From assembly GCF_024713945.1 (NCBI RefSeq), contig NC_134683.1, forward strand, positions 870,501 to 934,500: a stretch of 64,000 bases of DNA, written 5' to 3'. Numbering within the stretch: position 1 is the first letter of the stretch; the number at the start of each line of letters is the position of its first letter. This document shows, piece by piece, positions 36,947-48,139 of the stretch. The DNA comes from Dermatophagoides farinae (Eukaryota > Arthropoda > Arachnida > Sarcoptiformes > Pyroglyphidae). Made by a program: the position numbers and the translations under genes. The notes below the pieces were generated by a model. It made no database searches and was not told the origin of the DNA. It saw only the letters and a list, made by a program, of their open reading frames with translations.

Positions 36947-38829
36947 TCATGTATGGTAATGACTATGACGATATATGAAATGAATATTAACCGATGATTT
37001 TGGTCTTAATATTAATGCTGCATTAAGTGCAATGTTGCCAATCAAATCACCAGATATGATTTTATAATTAGATAATAATGTGGCCAACACGATTTTCTCC
37101 TCTTGCAATGCAAATTTCTGTCCAATACAATTACGTGGTCCGGCTGAAAATGGTACAAAAGCAAATGGATTCATACGGCCACAATAATGTTCAGAATCTT
37201 CGATAAAACGGTCCGGTATGTAGCGTTCTGGTTGTTGGAAATATTTTTGATCTCTTTGAATTTTATATAGTACTAGGGCAACAGACGTTCCTTTTGGTAT
37301 AATAAGACCGGGTTCAATTTCCATATCTTTATGGGTGTAACGTGTAATCATTGGAACTGATGGATATAATCGTAATGATTCTTTTATACAGGCTTCCAGA
37401 AATTTCATCTGTCGTAATTGATCCATTGACCAATTGATTGTAGAAAATTCTTGATCATCAAAAGATTGTTGCCGTATTTCGTCAATTTCTTTATGTACAC
37501 GATCCTGAATATCCGGATGATTGCCGATCAAATGTAATGTCCATATCAATGACATTGCCGTTGTATCATGGCCTTCAAACATGAATGTATCCACTTCTTC
37601 ACGAATATTCGATTCGGTAAATTGTTTTGGATCTTTCAAATGTTGCTCGATCAATAGATCCATGAATGCTAAACGACGACGACGATGATGACCATGTTGA
37701 TGATCTAAATCATTTGAATCGTTAATTTCATTTTCTTCTCTTTTTTTCTTCTGGCTAAGAATTTCATTTTTACGTTCTTTAATCACATTCATTGTGAATT
37801 GATGAACCAGATTAATATCTTGACGATGTTGACGTCCTTCAGTGAATAGATTGAAATAGATAAAATTGTATCGTAGCCAAGGTAGTATCATTCGTTTCAA
37901 AACAGTAGCTGAAACTCTATATTGGATACGATAGGCATGAGTGAATGTGTCAAATAATAATAATAATAATGTGCAAAAAAAAATCAAACCTTGTAACTGT
38001 ATCGACATAATCACGATTCCTGTCAAGTTGTGAACCAATTTTCACACCCATTGCCGTTTCCGATATAACATCCAACGTGGCATTGGTCATCAATGGTACA
38101 ATATTCAGATAATTGTTCACCGATTTCATTTGATTATCTTTAATTATATTGGAAAGAATATTAGCCTGTTCATTCATAATCGGTAGAAATTGTTCCAATA
38201 TATTAAAATGAAATGTTGGTGTCAATAATTTTCGTCTTGAACGCCATTTATCCGATCCACTGGTCAACAGTCCTTCTTGTAGCCATGGTTTGAGCATTTC
38301 ATAATATTGATCTTTATCTAAAAATGTATTATTACTGGATAATACTTTCTACAACAACAACAACAACAAAATCAATCAATCAATCAATCAATTTGCAAAC
38401 AAACAAACAAACAAAAACTGACCTCAGCACAATCAGCCCGATGAATAATAATGGTTGGTACGAATGAAAACCATATTTTTGTTGTTGTATGATTGAAAAG
38501 TTCGGTGAAACTAAGAACGATTCGAAAATATGCTAAATGAAGTTAAAGTTAAAAAAAGAAGATTAATATGAAACAAAACAAAAAACCAAAAATTTACCAT
38601 CTACCAATGTTTCTTTTGTTGAATTTTTAATAAGAATCAAATACAAATGTCCAAGAGTTATTTGCCACAATGGAAATGTTACACCATCAAATTTATCGAT
38701 AAATGATTTCAATTTGAACCATTCGAATATGAATCGTATTAAACGAATGAATAAAATGATGATCATTATGGAAATGATTCCATAACGAAGAAAATTTGTC
38801 ACCATTGAATGATTGAAATAATTTGACAT
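36947..38829 (-). CDS. Cytochrome P450, CYP4-type, array copy C
   Basis: Four exons (38598-38829, 38423-38532, 37990-38348, 36947-37916) give about 556 residues in the shared phase pattern 1, 0 and 2. The anchor is LRYGIISIMIIILFIRLIRF. Signatures are intact: [44 protein letters not shown] and [14 protein letters not shown]. Exon 2 ends at GAG|GTCAGT, a weaker donor than the GTAAGT used by its neighbours. The linker after the I-helix approach carries a Lys/Glu and His/Arg-rich insert (HHRRRRLAFMD). It is diverged from copies D-J throughout and probably separated from them before their amplification. Confidence 0.91.
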
Positions 38830-39410
38830 AATTTTTTATTTTCTATTTTCTATTTACACACAAAACGATGTTGTTGTTGTGTGTGCATTTGTTTATTTGG
38901 TTGTGAATTTGAAAATGATCTAATTCGATTGCGTTGAAGTTTTTTGTTTGTTTGTTTTGGCTTTATAGCCAAAAAAAAATGGCCAACGAAGATATGGTTG
39001 TAATTTGTTTTCATTTATTTTCGATAACTATAACTATATGAAAAAAGTCTATGACCGAGAAAAAGTTGTTTTAATATTTGGCGTTCTATTTATTTAAATT
39101 TTGATGATGATACAATTAATGTTGATTGTGTCAATAATAAATGGAAATGATGATGATTATCGTTTTTTAATGGGCTTTTTTTTGTTTCATTTTACAGTGA
39201 CAACCAATAGAAGTCTTGTGATTTATCATTTGATTTATATATGAAAAATGTGTGAGATGGTGGATGATATATAAAAAAAGGATTCATCTCTTTCTGTTTG
39301 GTTTTGATTTTGATTTTGATTTGATTTGAATTGAATGTTTGTTTATTTATTTATGTAGACATAATGTTGATAATTTCAAAGTTTGATTAAAAATTGATAA
39401 ATAAAAAAAA
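38830..39410. other. Spacer between P450 copies C and D
   Basis: A+T-rich sequence without a recognisable gene. It should hold the copy C promoter and the 3' end of copy D. Confidence 0.5.
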
Positions 39411-41251
39411 TTATATACGTTCTATAAAACGAACATTGACCGATAATTTTGGCCTTAAAATTAATGCCACTTTTTTATGAACATTACCAAGATAATCACC
39501 GGATTCAACACGATATCGAGACAATAAAGTGGCCAACATGATTTTCTCTTCTTGTAGAGCAAATTTCTGTCCAATACAATTACGTGGACCGGCTGAAAAT
39601 GGTACAAAAGCAAATGGATTCATACGGCCACAATAATGTTCAGAATCTTCGATAAAACGATCCGGTATATAGCGTTCTGGTTGTGGAAAATATTTTGTAT
39701 CTCTTTGTATCATATAAAGTACGAGCATAATTGACGTTCCTTTTGGTATGATACGACCGGGTTCTATTTCCGTATCTTGATGTGTATAACGTGATATTAT
39801 CGGTACCGATGGAAATAATCGCAGTGATTCTTTGATACAGGCTTCTAGAAATTTCATCTGTCTTAATTGATTTTGAGACCAATTTTGTGTTTCATTATCA
39901 TCAAATTGTTGCCGTATTTCGTCAATTTCTTTATGTATACGATCCTGAATGTCCGGATGATTGCCGATCAAATGTAATGTCCATATCAATGACATTGCCG
40001 TCGTATCATGACCTTCAAACATGAATGTATCCACTTCTTCACGAATATCCGATTCGGTAAAGTGTTTCGGATCTTTCAAGTGTTGCTCAATCAATAGATC
40101 CATGAATGCTAAACGACGACCATTTTCATTTGCATTAAGATTCTTTTGGTTGACAATTTCGTTTTTACGTTCTTTTATAACATTCATTGTAAATTGACGA
40201 ACTAGATTAATATCATGACGATGTTCACGTCCATCGGCGAAAAAGTTTAAATAAAAGAAATTATTTTGAAGCCATGGCAATAACATTCGTTTCACAGCAG
40301 TAGATGAAACTCTGAAAATTAGATGAAATCAATTATGATGGGAAAAAAGTCCAATCATGATCACTAACCTTGTAACTGCATCCACATAATCACGATTCTT
40401 ATCGAGTTGTGAACCAATTTTCACACCCATTGCAGTTTCCGAGATAACATCCAACGTTGCATTCGTAATTAGTGGCACAATATCTAGATAACCATTACCA
40501 CCTGCTTTCAGCTGACGATCATTGATTATACGGGAAAGAATTTGAGCCTGTTCATTCATGATGGGTAAGAATTGTTTCAAAATATTAAAATGAAATGTTG
40601 GTGTCAATAATTTTCGTCGTGAACGCCATTTATCCGATGCACTGGTCAACAGTCCTTCATTCAGCCATGGTTTAAGCATTTCGTAAAAATTATCTTTATC
40701 TAAAAATGTATTATTGCTGGATAATATTTTCTAAATACGGAAACAATAAATTTCGATTACTATTTCCACACAAAAATCCACAATCTATACTTACTTCAGC
40801 AACATCGGCATGACTAATAATTATAGCTGGAATGAATGAAAACCAAATACGAGATGTTTCACCAAAAATTTTGGACATTCCCGTCAATAATTGAAAAGCG
40901 TCTACATTTATACATTGATAAATTGGTTACAAATAAATAAATAAAAAAACATTCAACTAGAAAAAAAAACTTACTATCAACAATTGTTTCTGCTGTCCAA
41001 CTATGACCCAATAAAATATTAATATTTCCAATTGGAATTCTCCAAAATGGAACATTTATACCAGAAAATTTATTAATCATCAATTTGGATCTTGACCATT
41101 GATGAATTTTTCTCAACAAACGTATGATAAGTAATGAAACAATAATGGATATGATTCCATAACGTATGAATAGGAGAGTAATTTGACGAAAAAATAATGA
41201 AACATTTGGTTCATCTGTTGTTGGTAACGTTGTCAATGTTGTCGTAGCCAT
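39411..41251 (-). CDS. Cytochrome P450, CYP4-type, array copy D
   Basis: Four exons (40975-41251, 40795-40901, 40369-40730, 39411-40311) give about 548 residues. The start is the ATG at 41251 (MATTTLTTLPTT); the frame extends upstream only through a GTG. After a Thr-rich leader comes the anchor FIRYGIISIIVSLLIIRLL. Signatures: [44 protein letters not shown] and [14 protein letters not shown]. It shares with copies F, G, H and J the 107-base exon 2 and 362-base exon 3, the latter almost the same in sequence. A conserved TATA-like element lies 64 bases upstream. It appears functional and belongs to the recently amplified subgroup. Confidence 0.92.
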
Positions 41252-41314
41252 TTTCTTCACTGGTTTTTTTAATCAATTTAATGAAATTGAATTATAATTT
41301 TGATGAAAATTATT

Positions 41315-41326
41315 CCCATTTATATA
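41315..41326 (-). promoter_or_regulatory. TATA-like element of P450 copy D
   Basis: The minus strand reads TATATAAATGGG, 64 bases before the ATG. The same 12-mer sits in the same place in copies F, G, H and J. Its position implies a leader of only about 30-40 bases. Confidence 0.6.
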
Positions 41327-42149
41327 AAAAAACCAATCGCAATTGATCAATCAATCGAACAAAATCTTTTCATTTTCTTGGGAAATCGTTTTTTGGTTTC
41401 ATAAATTTCAATTCAACAGTAAAAAAGTGTGTATTTTTCGTGTGCTGTGAAGGTATTTTTCGTAGATATGAAAAATGTACGAACAAAGATAAATCAAAAA
41501 GAAAAAAAATTTTTGTTACAATCCATTATGATGATTGATAGCGTGTAATATGTACTTACTTTCAAATTTGATCGACGTTGACATCGAGAATTTTATTTTC
41601 ATTTCGGTTTATTATCAATGTACATTAGATGCAAACGATTGTTTGTCAATTGACAAAGCCAAGCATTTTGTTTTGCAAATTAATTATAATATAATTAATA
41701 CATTAATTATAAGATTAAAAGATTGGTGTTTTGTGTTCATTTTGCTGATAAATTTGTTTTGAATTTTGTGTTTTTTTTATTTATGCAGCCATTATCTTCA
41801 TTGATATATAACGGATTGATCATTGTCACAAATTTAATACATCAACATCATCCTGATGATAATGTTTATAGACATTTTGTACATTTTGGCATACATTTTT
41901 TTTCGGACAAAAAAAAATCAGCTGATTGACCGCGTAAAGTGTAAATGTGGAAATGTAATTCACGATTTATCGTTTACTAATGGGATTTTGTTATTGTTGT
42001 TTTTTACACAGAGAAAACCAGTAATCATGTGTGTGGCATCACATTTGATTTTATTTTAATCATCATTTAAATTTGAATAAACATAAGCAAAAGTTGGTGG
42101 AATAAAAGGATTTATCTCTTTTTTTATTTTCGTTTGATTTGATTAAAAA
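41327..42149. other. Spacer with a flank shared with 53.4 kb
   Basis: Most of this spacer is unique. The stretch at 41551-41689 (around ttcaaatttgatcgacgttg and gacaaagccaagcattttg) is repeated in the same orientation at 53376-53512, so it is part of the duplicated P450 surroundings. Confidence 0.6.
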
Positions 42150-42474
42150 TTATATACGTTGTATGAAACGAATATTGACTGATGATTTTGGTTTTAAAAT
42201 TAATGCCGCTTTTATATTAACATTACCAAGATAATCACCGGATTCAACACGATATCGAGACAATAAAGTGGCCAACATGATTTTCTCTTCTTGTAGAGCA
42301 AATTTTTGTCCAATACAATTACGTGGTCCGGCTGAAAATGGCACATAAGCAAATGGATTCATACGGCCACAATAATGTTCAGAACCTTCGATAAAACGAT
42401 CCGGTATGTTGCGTTCTGGTTGTTGGAAATATTTTGGATCTCTTTGTATCATATAAAGTACGAGGGCGACAGAC
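42150..42474 (-). pseudogene. P450 fragment E: last 107 codons of exon 4
   Basis: This open piece matches the end of the array P450s from the strand before MIQRDPKYF through [14 protein letters not shown] to the terminal RFIQRI and stop. Upstream of codon SVALVLYM it stops abruptly at 42474/42475, where unrelated sequence beginning TAGGG takes over. Nothing of exons 1-3 is attached, so it cannot make a P450. The frame is still open, which suggests a recent truncation. The box PERNIPDRF has Asn where the other copies have Tyr. Confidence 0.88.
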
Positions 42475-42575
42475 TAGGGTTTGCAAATTCCCGAAAAAAT
42501 TGGAACCGGTTCCGAAACCAAAAAAAACGGGAAAAAACCGGGAAATCCCGGGTCCGTTCCCGTTTTTTTTTTATT
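42475..42575. mobile_element. Possible terminal part of a hAT-like DNA transposon
   Basis: The P450 fragment is cut by a segment starting TAGGGTTTGCAAATTCCCG, followed by a perfect 12-base palindrome GGAACCGGTTCC and by repeated CCGGGAAA/TCCCGG blocks, unlike any neighbouring DNA. Short TAG/CAG-starting ends with inner palindromes are common in hAT elements, and the 8 bases before it (cgacagac) would be the target copy. No matching right end followed by cgacagac and gttcctt was found in the next 1.3 kb, so the element or its flank is incomplete. The family assignment is tentative. Confidence 0.4.
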
Positions 42576-43790
42576 CACATGAAAACTTATTATTTTTCCA
42601 TTTTTATTCATGATTTTGGAAATAAAATAAGAGAAAATGATCCTCTTTTTGGTTTCATAATGACTCTTTTCATTCCATTTTTGGTTCCTTCAATGATGAT
42701 GATGATGATGATGATTGTTTTCACACTTATTCAACAACAACAACAACAACATCATCTTATAAATTGATTCACACCAAAAAAAAAGAACTAAATATCTATT
42801 TGGTGGTGATGGTTTGTTTTTTTTCTGTTTTTAAAGAAAAAAAATATTCTTGTCTCATTTCTGGAACTTATTCTGATCAAATCAAGCATCATCAATGATG
42901 ATAATCACCATGGAAATAATAGCATTGGGTTGCCGTGAAAAAAAGATCTCTTTCAAAAATGACATGTTGGAGAAATGCTTTTTCGGTTTTCGCTACTATA
43001 CTCAATACTTATGAGAGTATAAATTTTGTTGTTTTTTTTTGTGCTACAAAACAATTGTTACCATTCCAAATTAATTTAGCCAAAAGTAAACAACAAAAAA
43101 ATGGCTAAATTATCAATGATAATATAGATGAAAAATTATTAAATAATTTGGTTCGAATACGAAAACATGATGATAACTTTATCGATATTATTGGTTTTAA
43201 ACTTAATAATCATAAACAATTTGATGAACAGCTCTTATCTGCAACAAATCTTGATTCACATTGATCAAATTAAGCTTTTAAAAAAAAGCCGAACACATTG
43301 TTGCCATAATCATTCAATTTATCATCATCAGTTTATTCAAACGTTTAAACGAATAAATTATTATCCAATAAAACAGGAAAGTAATGTCATTTGAGAAATG
43401 TGAATAATTAATAATGATAATTTGTTTTAGTACATCATCCAAATGAAAAAAAAGATATTTTGTTTGCACTCACGTTTGCACTAACAAATGAATAAAAGAT
43501 AATGTTAAAATAAGAATGCGCACCATCAACAATTCAAAATCATCATAATTATCCACTGATTAAAAAAATTTTCTAATATTTTTGATTTTGATTACGCTCA
43601 TTTTATTTCTGACTTTAGGGTAATATAAATGTATTTGACATTGAAATTTTTTTTTTTTTATAAATTCCAATGAATCTGATATATAAACATGATAATACTG
43701 ATTGTGATATCATTATTGAACGTTTTATTTGGTTTGTCATTATTAGGAAAATGAAGAAAAAGTGTGAGCTTCAAATTATTCGAATAAACG
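42576..43790. other. Spacer upstream of the ABC transporter, nothing firm
   Basis: This spacer contains a GAT run (42692-42713), a CAA run and poly-T. Around 43112-43263 a stop-free stretch of about 46 codons (around LVRIRKHDDNFIDIIGF) has more normal composition than its surroundings. It lacks a start, resembles nothing I know and could be a decayed exon. Confidence 0.4.
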
Positions 43791-46700
43791 ATGTCGAACA
43801 TACAACGTTGTGATCAGCCAATCTCTCTTTGTTGGAAAAATTTACGCTATGAAGTCGACGAATGGTGTATGATCGACGGTTGGAAACCTAGACGTCAACG
43901 AAAAGTGATTCTTAACCGTCTTAATGGTTCAGTGCGGTTGAATAGTCTGAATGCATTGCTCGGACCATCTGGTGCCGGCAAAACTTCGCTGATCAATTGT
44001 CTCACCGGCAATGTTCCAGCCAAGAACATTTCGTCCGACACAGAAATTTATATCAACAGTGAGGTAATCACAAAGTCATCGAATTCATTGGTCAGTTTTG
44101 TGCCACAATTCGTCCATGAGATTATTTTGGGACGTTTCACAGTGCTCGAGACTTTGTATTATGCATTCTGCTTCAAGAATCTTGCTCACAGTCATGGCCG
44201 AGCATATCAACACATCCAGTCAACGATCCAAGAATTGATGTTGAATCCGAAAGTGTTGCAAACACGTTTCGAAAATTGCTCTGGCGGCGAACAACGTCGA
44301 GTGGCCATCGCTCAAGAGCTGATGTCAATCGAATCGAAACCACCGTTTTTGTTTGTCGATGAGCCGACCACCGGTTTGGACAGTGAGTCAGCATTAGTGG
44401 TAATGAAATGTCTACACAGATTGTCCAGGCAGAATGGCATCACAGTCATTGTGTCAATTCATGCTCCTAGTTCGGACATATTGAATATGTTCGATCAATT
44501 GTACATCATAGCCAAGGGAGGTGTTTGTGTTTATTCTGATCAACCGGATCGATTACGACCACATTTGAATCGAATCACAGGAATCGCATTGAATGAGGAC
44601 GATTCGCCAATTCAAGAATATCTTCGCATCGCTAGCAACGGCATTGATGATGAACAAGTGAAGAAGTTGACTCAAGAAAGTGTTCAACAAGACCATCGAC
44701 GACTGACATCTCATATCAACAAATTAAACGAAAACGAATGCCCATTCCAATCGATTCCAAACGGTATTCCTCATTATTCCAAAAAATTTCGCTTTTTTGA
44801 TCTTTGGACACAATTCAAACGTCTACTGTGTTTAACATTCATTGCCGATGTAAGAATCCTGATTGGTGTTTTCGTCATAACCGCTTTCAATATAATTTTA
44901 TTTACATCATTCACCAATAATGATATGTTGATGCCTGGCGGATGTTTGCCGTTCGATATAGAACATTACAATCAAACTTGTCAGGATAAATTGAAAGATG
45001 ATCGATTAATTGGGACATTTATCATGTTTTTAACGTTTATAATGATTCTTATATTAGCACTCAGTATAGGAATGAATTCTTTGATTGCTGTCAATTCTAT
45101 GAAAGTTCTTCGCCATGAATATCGCAATGGTAAGACCATGTGGCATCAAACAATCAATGAAGAAAAATATTCTCTAATTTCAATTATTTACTTCCAGGTT
45201 GGTACAGTTATGCTTCATTGATTTATCCAGTTCATGTGAATGACATGATCACTTCGTTTTTCATCGTTTTAATATGCGCCATAACTTTGTTTATAACTAG
45301 CGGTATCATCTATGTTGATCAATATCAAATTAATTGGCATCGTTTGGCAATTTTAATTTTATTTATTTACCTCATATTTTTGTACGGTCAATCATTTGGT
45401 TACTTGGTTCTGGCAATTTGTATTGATCAACTTGAATTACTTCTACTATTATGTCAAGTGATACTTATCATATCTACTATAACTAATGGATTAGTGGTGT
45501 CGATTGATATAATGGACAAACCATTTTATTTGGCTATTTCTCATATAATTGGTACTCGATATTTAATGGAAGGAATCATTTATGTATTCTTTGGTATTGA
45601 TCGTTGTGATCCTCAAACAGAATATTCAAAGATCTTGAAACAATTTTTTATCGACCCAGACAATGTCTATTGGAATCTAATGTATCCTATTTATGTTTCA
45701 ATAGTGATTCGAATCATATCTGTCGTTGTGATGCGTTGGACCTTTAGAAATGTGAACGATTTAAAAATCATATCGGAAAAGAAAATGGAAACCTTGGCTA
45801 GAATCCTAAGTCCATCATGTGAAATTGATTTTCATGAAAAGCCTACTTCTGCCCAGATGATCGACAGTAATAATAATTTTAAAGTTGATTTGCCAAACGA
45901 AAATGAATTTCAAAAATTTTGTAATGGCCGTTTTATTATCGGATGGCGTCACTTGACATTGTTCGCTACCGATACCATTTATGAGGTGAGTCCGACACCT
46001 GAATCACTGGATGAATTTGGAGATAAGTTAATACTGCGGAATCTCAGTGGACAATTTCAGTTTGGAACATTGAATGCAATCATGGGCAGCTCCGGTTCGG
46101 GCAAAACGTCGCTATTGAAAGTTTTCAATGGGAAAATGAAAACGAAACTGACCGGTTCGACACAATTCTATCTCAGTCGTTTCGTACCAATTCGTACTTG
46201 CTATATCAACCAAGAAGTGTCAAATCACCTGATACCTGGTTTGACGAGCAAACAAAGTTTGGTTTATGCTTCTAAATTGAAGAATTGTCACAAAACAAAA
46301 ACAATTGATCATGAACAAGTGGCAGCCAAACTTCTTGGTGAATTAGACATGGTCAACACGGCCAACAACATGGTACAGAATTGCTCGGGTGGAGAAAGGA
46401 AGCGACTTGCTCTGGCGATGGAACTGACATCAGTTCGAATGCCCAATCTGATCTGTATTGATGAACCAGTCAGTGGGCTGGATTCCAATTCTGCACGGTT
46501 GGTCCTTCAATGTCTTCGACGATTCATTGCTCGACATCCGGACATCACTATGGTGGTCAGCATTCACCAACCTAGTACCGAACAGTTGGACATGTTTGAC
46601 CTGTGCTATGTGCTTGCATTCGATGGTCTGGGTATCTACTCGGGACCTCCAGCTCGAATCAAAAGCTTTCTCAGTGAGGCATCTTCCATCGATGATGATA

Positions 46701-47894
46701 AACGATTTCCAATCGAATCTCTAATTCGATATTCTTGTACTGGTCACTTGAATCCCATCGTACAGCGATTAGCTGTAGAAACCGATAATCAAATCCATAA
46801 AATCACACCGTCGTTGTTACAGGATACTGTTAATATAAAGGATGGTGTATCATTTCCTCAAATTCGGTTCTCATTGCGATCGGTAGCCATTTTATTCCGT
46901 CGTTTAGCTCACTGTTCATTTGGATATCAATGGCCATTATGGCTAGCCTACACATTCATGTACATTTTTCTGGCTAGTGTATTTAGAAGCTTTTACGATT
47001 TAACAATTACCGAAGTTGATGGTTGTATATCCATTGAGGATGATTTCCTAAACTACTGTACAAATGTTACCGATCAAATATGGAAAGAACAATTACGTCT
47101 TGCCAATAATGTAAATTATGTCATCTTTTCAAGTATCGCATTCGTTTTCATAATTGACATACAAATGATCAACTTGTTCACGTTAGAATTGAAATTTTTT
47201 TCAACTCAACATTTAAATGGTTTGTTTTTTTTTTTTTGTTTTTTCTTATACTAATTTTCTTCAATTTGAAGGTTGGTACACTTGTGGTGCATATTATCTC
47301 TCGAAATTGTTGTTCGATGCTATCACTATTCTACCGATGGTCATATTGTTTGTTTGTATAACCAATATCTATTCACCGGTTTCGCCTAACAATTACTTCA
47401 TCTGGCAAGTGTTTAATTTATATTTATCATCATTTTCAATTATGGCCATAATGAACATAAGCATAGTGTTACTACGTAAATCAATCATCGCCTTATTTAT
47501 TGTGGTAGGATTTTCACAAGGTTTTTTTCTATTATTATCCAGTATTTACAATGTAATTGAAGAAAAGAATTTTATTGTACGTTTTCTATCAAATTTTTCA
47601 TTTTATCGTTATCAATTTCCATCAACATTATTGCTTATATATGGTGGTGATCGTTGTCGTCCATATGAAATACAATCATTGTTATATATGTTGAACGTGC
47701 CAACAAATGATGAATATTTCTATGAATGTATGGTGAAACTAGTTTTATTGGCCATATTTTATCACACAATTGCATTGATTGTCTTCTGTATTAAATACAA
47801 TCCATTAATCAATCGACATGAACGTGCCGAACGAATTGAACGTTTTCGTAATGAACGTTTAATTAAATCTTACAAATTCAATAGTTATTTTTGA
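43791..47894 (+). CDS. Full-size ABCG-type ABC transporter (two half-transporters fused)
   Basis: Three exons (43791-45129, 45198-47219, 47272-47894) give about 1327 residues in the order NBD1-TMD1-NBD2-TMD2. NBD1: Walker A GPSGAGKTS (from residue 58), signature NCSGGEQRR, Walker B FLFVDEPTTGLD and H-loop VSIHAPSS. NBD2: Walker A GSSGSGKTS (near 742), signature NCSGGERKR, Walker B LICIDEPVSGLD and VSIHQPST. Both sites look able to bind and hydrolyse ATP. Nucleotide-binding domain first and the NG-WY motif in each TMD mark the ABCG/White class, which in animals is normally a half-transporter of 600-700 residues. Both introns split the same Gly codon of that NGWY motif (G|GT-TGG-TAC, phase 1). 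The gene lies on the opposite strand inside the P450 array. Lipid or xenobiotic export is likely; the substrate is unknown. Confidence 0.9.
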
Positions 47895-48040
47895 AAACAA
47901 ATCAACCAATTTCCAAGTCCTTGTTTAAAAAATATCATGATGATAAATGTTCAAAAATATGTTTATTGAAAATACAAAACAATTGCAAATGACAAAATCA
48001 GCTCTAAATACATTAATGACATTATATTTATTATATTTTT

Positions 48041-48093
48041 TTTTTACTATCAACAATTGTTTCTGTTGTCCAACTTTCAATTAATAACATGTC
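48041..48093 (-). pseudogene. P450 scrap: end of exon 1 and donor
   Basis: The stretch ttactatcaacaattgtttc and the following bases to taacatgtcaatg match the last codons of exon 1 and the donor of P450 copies G and H (coding MLFIESWTTETIVD). At 48094 it is fused directly to the 3'-flank sequence of copy F (gaagggatcaatttttt). The rest of that gene is absent. Confidence 0.7.
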
Positions 48094-48139
48094 AATGAAG
48101 GGATCAATTTTTTGTATTTTGGTTTGATTAGATTAAAAA

